26,255 nt of DNA from Candidatus Heimdallarchaeota archaeon (lineage in GTDB: Archaea; Asgardarchaeota; Heimdallarchaeia; Heimdallarchaeales; Heimdallarchaeaceae): the NCBI GenBank assembly GCA_016839875.1, contig JAEOTK010000050.1, forward strand, positions 1-26,255, given 5' to 3'. Every line of letters starts with the position of its first letter. Position 1 is the stretch's first letter. Shown here piece after piece: positions 22,490-26,255 of this stretch. The position numbers were made by a program, and so were the translations under genes. The notes under the pieces are model-generated. The model had not been told where the DNA came from. It did not search any database and worked only from the letters and a program-made list of their open reading frames with translations.

Positions 22490-23771
22490 TGAGATAAAAG
22501 ATACCCTTGATCTATTCTACAATCCAATGGATGTAGTTGAAATATTGGAAGATTTCAACAAATTATATTCAACATTAGAATCAAAAATACGTCATTTTGT
22601 ACAGACTCAACCTACCTTTCTTGATGAACTAAGAAAACAGCTGAAAACAGACATAGGTTTTCTATCTCCTCAGAAGAAAGACATGGCTCTATCTATTTAT
22701 GGTATAATAATTACAGAAGATATTATCAAAAAATACGAGGCATTGTACTATGCTGAGGATATTTCGGCACTACTTGAAGCTACAGATAAAAAGAATTCAT
22801 GTACAGATGATGAGTTTGTTGGTTTACTAGCCTCTTTTCTAATAAGTTTAAAGAAAGTAACTCAAGCAATGAATACTATTACTCAAAATTTCATAGATCT
22901 GAGCTCTATGGGGATAGAAGACAATATAATCACTGCTATTCTAATTCGACGTAATCTATTCAATGCTCTAGCTGAAGCAAATACTTGTTATGAAGTTGGG
23001 GAATTTCCAATTGATCTTAGATTTATAGTATCCATTTTTGCTCATGCAATTGAAGTAATATTGAAAGACCAAGAAACAATCACAAAAACAAAATCTATAG
23101 GAAATATCTATCATGGATTAATTACCAAGTACCCTTTATCTGAAGGTGAAGACCTATTCTATGATTTAGTCAACATTGCAATTCTTGATCCATACTATGA
23201 AACACTCAAAGAATCATTTGAGACACGAATAAATTCAAAGAAGAAATTGCTAAAAGAACAAGTAACTGTAGCAAAACAGGAGTTTCAGATACCTTCACAA
23301 ACTACAAAAGATCAAGGACGAATTGAACAAATTTTTGCTGCGATTGAACAAGCATTATACGAAACAATAAAATTCCGACGAGAAATGAATGAAATTAAAA
23401 GACAAAAAATTGAACGAAATATCGAAATTGCTCTACGAAGAATGGCCATTGATGAATTTGGTGTTCAAGATATTGGAGATCCTCAGAAATATTTCAACTA
23501 TCTACTCGACACTTGGTTTAGTGTGTTTGAAGAATATCCTCAGATGGCTTTACCATTGATTGATATAAAACAGTATTCAAAATACGTGGAAGATCCTGAT
23601 GAGTACATAAAGGAGCATAGATCAACAATAATTCATCAATTACAATTTAAGATTAGGAGACACACTGGTGGTGACAGATATACACCTACAAATTTAGCGA
23701 AAGCTTTTTCGATGATTTTATTTGAAATACTTACAAACAAAACAGTTTTGTCTCTTTCATTTGAAAAATAA
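22482..23771 (+). CDS. Unknown helical protein
   Basis: About 429 residues, nearly all helical by amphipathic pattern, with no membrane segments and no cysteine motif. Distinct stretches are DIITEDIIKKYEALYY, an isoleucine-rich segment around 160-200 and a basic helix (IKFRREMNEIKRQKIERNIEIALRRM, about 303-328) that could bind a partner or nucleic acid. The gene overlaps the upstream gene by 8 bases if the TTG at 22482 is used (17 if the GTG at 22473 is used), so they are translationally coupled and probably act together. I recognise no family. Confidence 0.55.
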   Translation: MSDEIKDTLDLFYNPMDVVEILEDFNKLYSTLESKIRHFVQTQPTFLDELRKQLKTDIGFLSPQKKDMALSIYGIIITEDIIKKYEALYYAEDISALLEATDKKNSCTDDEFVGLLASFLISLKKVTQAMNTITQNFIDLSSMGIEDNIITAILIRRNLFNALAEANTCYEVGEFPIDLRFIVSIFAHAIEVILKDQETITKTKSIGNIYHGLITKYPLSEGEDLFYDLVNIAILDPYYETLKESFETRINSKKKLLKEQVTVAKQEFQIPSQTTKDQGRIEQIFAAIEQALYETIKFRREMNEIKRQKIERNIEIALRRMAIDEFGVQDIGDPQKYFNYLLDTWFSVFEEYPQMALPLIDIKQYSKYVEDPDEYIKEHRSTIIHQLQFKIRRHTGGDRYTPTNLAKAFSMILFEILTNKTVLSLSFEK

Positions 23772-23891
23772 AATACTCCCTCCACAACGCGTTTGACTGT
23801 CCTTTATCGAGAATTAATACTTAAAAGAAATATAATAGAAGAAGAAACTACCTAAACCAAAAAGCTATATTTTCACAGTAAGTTTTTTATC

Positions 23892-24761
23892 ATGTTAATT
23901 TCTGTTTTCTTGATGATTGATAAGATTGAATACAGGGAGCTCAAAGATTTCAATATCTATGATGCTTTGGAAGAAGTTCAGAGGGATTCTTGGAATATGC
24001 CTGATAGAGAACTTGTACCTAAAAGACTCATCTATGCAACACAGAAAAGTGGTGGCGTTGCTATTGGAGCTTTCAAAGATAAGGAATTAATTGGCTATTG
24101 TTGGGGTTGGGTTGGTAAGAAAGAACCTTATGGAGTGTTTATCTATTCGCATCATAATGCAGTAAAGAAGAAATATCAGAATTTAGGAATTGGTTATACT
24201 CTGAAAGTAAAACAGAGAGAGTGGGGTCTATCTCATGATTATGAATACATTAATTGGACCTTTGATCCTTTACAATCAAATAATTGTTATTTGAATTTGC
24301 ACAAATTAGGAGCAATATGCAATACATACCATGAAAACTATTGGGGGGAGATGCTAGATGATCTTAATAGAGGAATAGATACAGATCGATTTTACTGCAA
24401 CTGGATTCTAAATTCTAACAACGTGAAAAGTAGATTAGTAAAAGAATTTCGAAGTTATAATGATTTAATAAATGATGAACAATATCATGCTCTAGCAATA
24501 GAAGAAGTAGATTCCTTATTAACAATCAAAACTGTTACTCTTGACTTAGCAACACCAATAATTTTTGTTCAAATCCCCAGCAATTTCAGAGATATGATAA
24601 GGAAAGACAAAGAAAAAATAATAGAGTGGAGGAAGAAAACTCGCGAAGTATTTAAAACATATTTCAAAGAAGATTACTCAGTAGTAGATTTCGTTATTGA
24701 TAAGAAGAACGATTTACTGAATTGCTATCATGTTCTTCACAAAAACGAGGTGTTAAAATGA
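23892..24761 (+). CDS. GNAT-family acyltransferase (COG3375 type), predicted amino-acid N-succinyl/acyltransferase
   Basis: A 289-residue GNAT-fold enzyme. The acetyl-CoA-binding region is at KKKYQNLGIGYTLKVKQREW (motif A, Q/R-x-x-G-x-G/A, here N-L-G-I-G-Y), after the strand GAFKDKELIGYCWGW and the SHHNAVKKKYQ loop. The downstream YINWTFDPLQSNNCYLNLHKLGAI is diagnostic of the COG3375 group. In Geobacillus, an enzyme of this type N-succinylates D-amino acids, and the next gene racemises the product, as part of D- to L-amino-acid conversion. Here the stop of this gene overlaps the next start by 4 bases (ATGA), strong evidence of a joint pathway. An alternative start is the ATG at 23913 (MIDKIEYREL). 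Confidence 0.8.
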   Translation: MLISVFLMIDKIEYRELKDFNIYDALEEVQRDSWNMPDRELVPKRLIYATQKSGGVAIGAFKDKELIGYCWGWVGKKEPYGVFIYSHHNAVKKKYQNLGIGYTLKVKQREWGLSHDYEYINWTFDPLQSNNCYLNLHKLGAICNTYHENYWGEMLDDLNRGIDTDRFYCNWILNSNNVKSRLVKEFRSYNDLINDEQYHALAIEEVDSLLTIKTVTLDLATPIIFVQIPSNFRDMIRKDKEKIIEWRKKTREVFKTYFKEDYSVVDFVIDKKNDLLNCYHVLHKNEVLK

Positions 24762-25861
24762 AAATAGAAAAAGCAACTTTATTTTTAGTAGAAATGGAAT
24801 TAAGACACCCATTTCGAACAAGTTTTGGAGTTAGCAAAAAACGTGATGCTCTTTTAGTAAGTCTTGAATCTGAAGGACAAACTGGATGGGGTGAGTGTGT
24901 AACTGACCATGGTCCATGGTATTCAGGTGAAACAATCAATACAAGTAAGCATATTGTCGTTGATTATATTATACCCTGGATAAAAGAGACAACTTTAGAA
25001 CATCCAAAGGATTTTCCAGATTTAGTTAAGAAGATTAAAGGGAATCAAATGGCTAAATCATTTGTTGAAGATGCACTCTGGGATTTATACGGCAAGATTA
25101 ATGAAAAACCATTGAAGAGCTTAATTGAAGGAGAGAAAAATGAGATTCCAGCAGGGATATCTTTAGGAATTCAAGACACACCAGATATCTTATTAGAGAA
25201 AATTGAAGCTGCAATCGAAAAAAAATACAAGAGAGTAAAAATAAAAATTGAACCAGGATGGGATGTTGAAATAATTAAGAAAATAAGAGATTCCTACCCT
25301 GATCTTCAGCTCATGGTAGATGCTAATAGTGCTTACAGATTAAAAGATAAAGAGATCTTTCTTTCATTAGACAGATACAATCTCATGATGATTGAACAAC
25401 CACTTCAATACTATGATATAATTGATCACTCAAAATTACAAAAGGAAATTTCCACTCCTATCTGTTTGGATGAATCAATTAAATGTGTTGACGATGCGAG
25501 AGTTGCCATAGAAATTGATGCTACTAGAATTGTGAATGTCAAACCAGCAAGAGTTGGAGGAATTGCAGAGACTCTTAAAATCCATGAATTAGCGAAGGAA
25601 GTTAAAATCCCATTATGGTGTGGTGGGATGCTTGAAACGGGTATTGGAAGAGCAAAGAATGTAGCTGTATCCAGCTTATCCACTTTTACACTTCCAAATG
25701 ATATTAGTGAAAGTGAAAGATACTATACAAATTACATTATAGACCCAATTTTTGAACTGAACAATAATGGAACACTAACTGTACCAGAAAAACCTGGTAT
25801 AGGTGTAGATGTGAATACTGAGGTTATTGAAAAGCACAAAATATTGAAAGAAGAATTGTAA
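24758..25861 (+). CDS. menC: o-Succinylbenzoate synthase / N-succinylamino-acid racemase (enolase superfamily)
   Basis: A 367-residue enolase-superfamily enzyme of the OSBS/NSAR group. Catalytic residues are visible: K161-x-K163 (RVKIKIEPGW), metal ligands D188 (VDANSAY), E213 (MIEQPL) and D238 (CLDES), and the second base K262 (NVKPARVGG). The GGMLETGIGRAKNVAVSSL segment (289-307) is typical of OSBS/NSAR. The gene name menC is used for the family. No other menaquinone gene is nearby, and coupling to a COG3375 acyltransferase suggests that the N-succinylamino-acid racemase reaction is the relevant one. The true start is the ATG at 24758, after a GAGGTG site; the open frame upstream lies inside the acyltransferase gene. 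Confidence 0.9.
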   Translation: MKIEKATLFLVEMELRHPFRTSFGVSKKRDALLVSLESEGQTGWGECVTDHGPWYSGETINTSKHIVVDYIIPWIKETTLEHPKDFPDLVKKIKGNQMAKSFVEDALWDLYGKINEKPLKSLIEGEKNEIPAGISLGIQDTPDILLEKIEAAIEKKYKRVKIKIEPGWDVEIIKKIRDSYPDLQLMVDANSAYRLKDKEIFLSLDRYNLMMIEQPLQYYDIIDHSKLQKEISTPICLDESIKCVDDARVAIEIDATRIVNVKPARVGGIAETLKIHELAKEVKIPLWCGGMLETGIGRAKNVAVSSLSTFTLPNDISESERYYTNYIIDPIFELNNNGTLTVPEKPGIGVDVNTEVIEKHKILKEEL

Positions 25862-25864
25862 GAA

Positions 25865-26255
25865 TTATAGTGGGGATATAGTCCAAAATAGTGCTTCTAA
25901 CATCTTAGATTTGAATTCATAATTAGATGTAAAACTAGATGAGAAGAAAGGTAATCCACTGATATACCCCTCCAAACCAGTAAAGAACTTTGCATATTGA
26001 TGACTAGCTTTCTCGATATTATCCGGTAAAGAAACAACTAAAGCAATCTTTGGTTTTGACTTAAGATCAGACAGTATGGAATAAGTTGTTTTATATTTTC
26101 GATTTCCTACATCAATAACAAAAATCAATGCTGTTTGAGAACTTAAAAATTCTTCATCAACCTTATCTTCTCTTCGAAAATTAAATGAATAATTCTTTGT
26201 TTTAACCACAGCTTGTGATTCTTCATAATATGTTTCTTGATAAGGGAGAGATGTA
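25865..26255 (-). CDS. C-terminal part of a GTPase-like protein, cut by the window edge
   Basis: About 129 residues of the C-terminal part; the frame stays open to the window edge, so the N-terminus is missing. The order (SQTALIFVIDVGNRKYKTTYSILSDLKSKPKIALVVSLPD) aligns with the strand-helix-strand of small GTPases (ALVFDITERESF...VIVVGNKID in the GTPase at 20578), but the NKxD motif is replaced by SLPD. After it come FFTGLEGYISGLPFFSSSFTS at the base-binding loop position and a last helix. The P-loop cannot be seen. An in-frame GTG at 26209 exists, but the frame continues upstream as coding-like sequence. It is convergent with the racemase gene, with a 3-base gap. Confidence 0.6.
   Translation of the reverse strand, partial: TSLPYQETYYEESQAVVKTKNYSFNFRREDKVDEEFLSSQTALIFVIDVGNRKYKTTYSILSDLKSKPKIALVVSLPDNIEKASHQYAKFFTGLEGYISGLPFFSSSFTSNYEFKSKMLEALFWTISPL

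Noticed and set aside
1..26255. CRISPR array, transposase, integrase, tRNA or rRNA genes.
   Set aside because: No regular spaced repeats, no transposase or integrase motif, and no cloverleaf or rRNA-like sequence was noticed by eye in the gaps, which are all under about 165 bases; a tRNA scan would be the decisive check.

Overview
The window is AT-rich (about two-thirds A+T by eye), densely coding, and looks archaeal. Many first genes of transcription units have a TATA-like box centred 26-30 bases before the start codon, which implies leaderless mRNAs, while internal operon genes carry Shine-Dalgarno (SD) sites (AAGGTGA, AGAGGA, GAGGTG). The content suggests an Asgard archaeon: a Rab/Ras-type small GTPase, several proteins with GTPase-like folds but eroded nucleotide-binding motifs, a 7-TM protein carrying a roadblock/longin-like cytosolic domain, and a protein resembling GTPase-associated protein 1 (GAP1). 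This placement is inference; no rRNA, tRNA or universal marker gene is present.

Layout. 1-2.4 kb: 3' part of a DegV-family lipid-binding protein, a longin-like/pseudo-GTPase protein and a small membrane protein. 2.5-4.8 kb: three tandem, probably paralogous six-TM proteins, the first with a C-terminal zinc ribbon. 4.8-11 kb: a winged-helix/pseudo-GTPase protein, a TauE/SafE-type transporter, a UDP-GlcNAc 2-epimerase with an extra C-terminal domain, the 7-TM roadblock/longin protein and a membrane-anchored M14 carboxypeptidase. 11.1-14.1 kb: a tight sulfur-trafficking operon (TusA, sulfide:quinone-oxidoreductase-like flavoprotein, TusA, DsrE2-like, DsrE-like, winged-helix regulator). 14.1-18.9 kb: the GAP1-like protein, a TPR protein overlapping a DUF123 GIY-YIG protein, a secreted protein of unknown role, an AmmeMemoRadiSam/PflA-like radical SAM enzyme and a small membrane protein. 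18.9-20.5 kb: a radical SAM/SPASM enzyme directly behind a 61-residue peptide gene, the best candidate here for an undescribed peptide-modification (RiPP) system. 20.6-23.8 kb: the small GTPase and two unknown genes. 23.9-25.9 kb: a GNAT acyltransferase translationally coupled to an N-succinylamino-acid racemase/o-succinylbenzoate synthase. The right edge cuts a further GTPase-like gene.

Two themes link the genes. One is GTPase and membrane-trafficking-like signalling: one apparently active small GTPase, three degenerate GTPase-like proteins, longin/roadblock-type modules and a GAP1-like partner. The other is sulfur and radical chemistry: the persulfide relay operon and two 4Fe-4S radical SAM enzymes. 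The second fits an anaerobic or microaerobic lifestyle. No intergenic gap exceeds 300 bases (the largest is about 160), and I saw no CRISPR array, insertion sequence or integrase.
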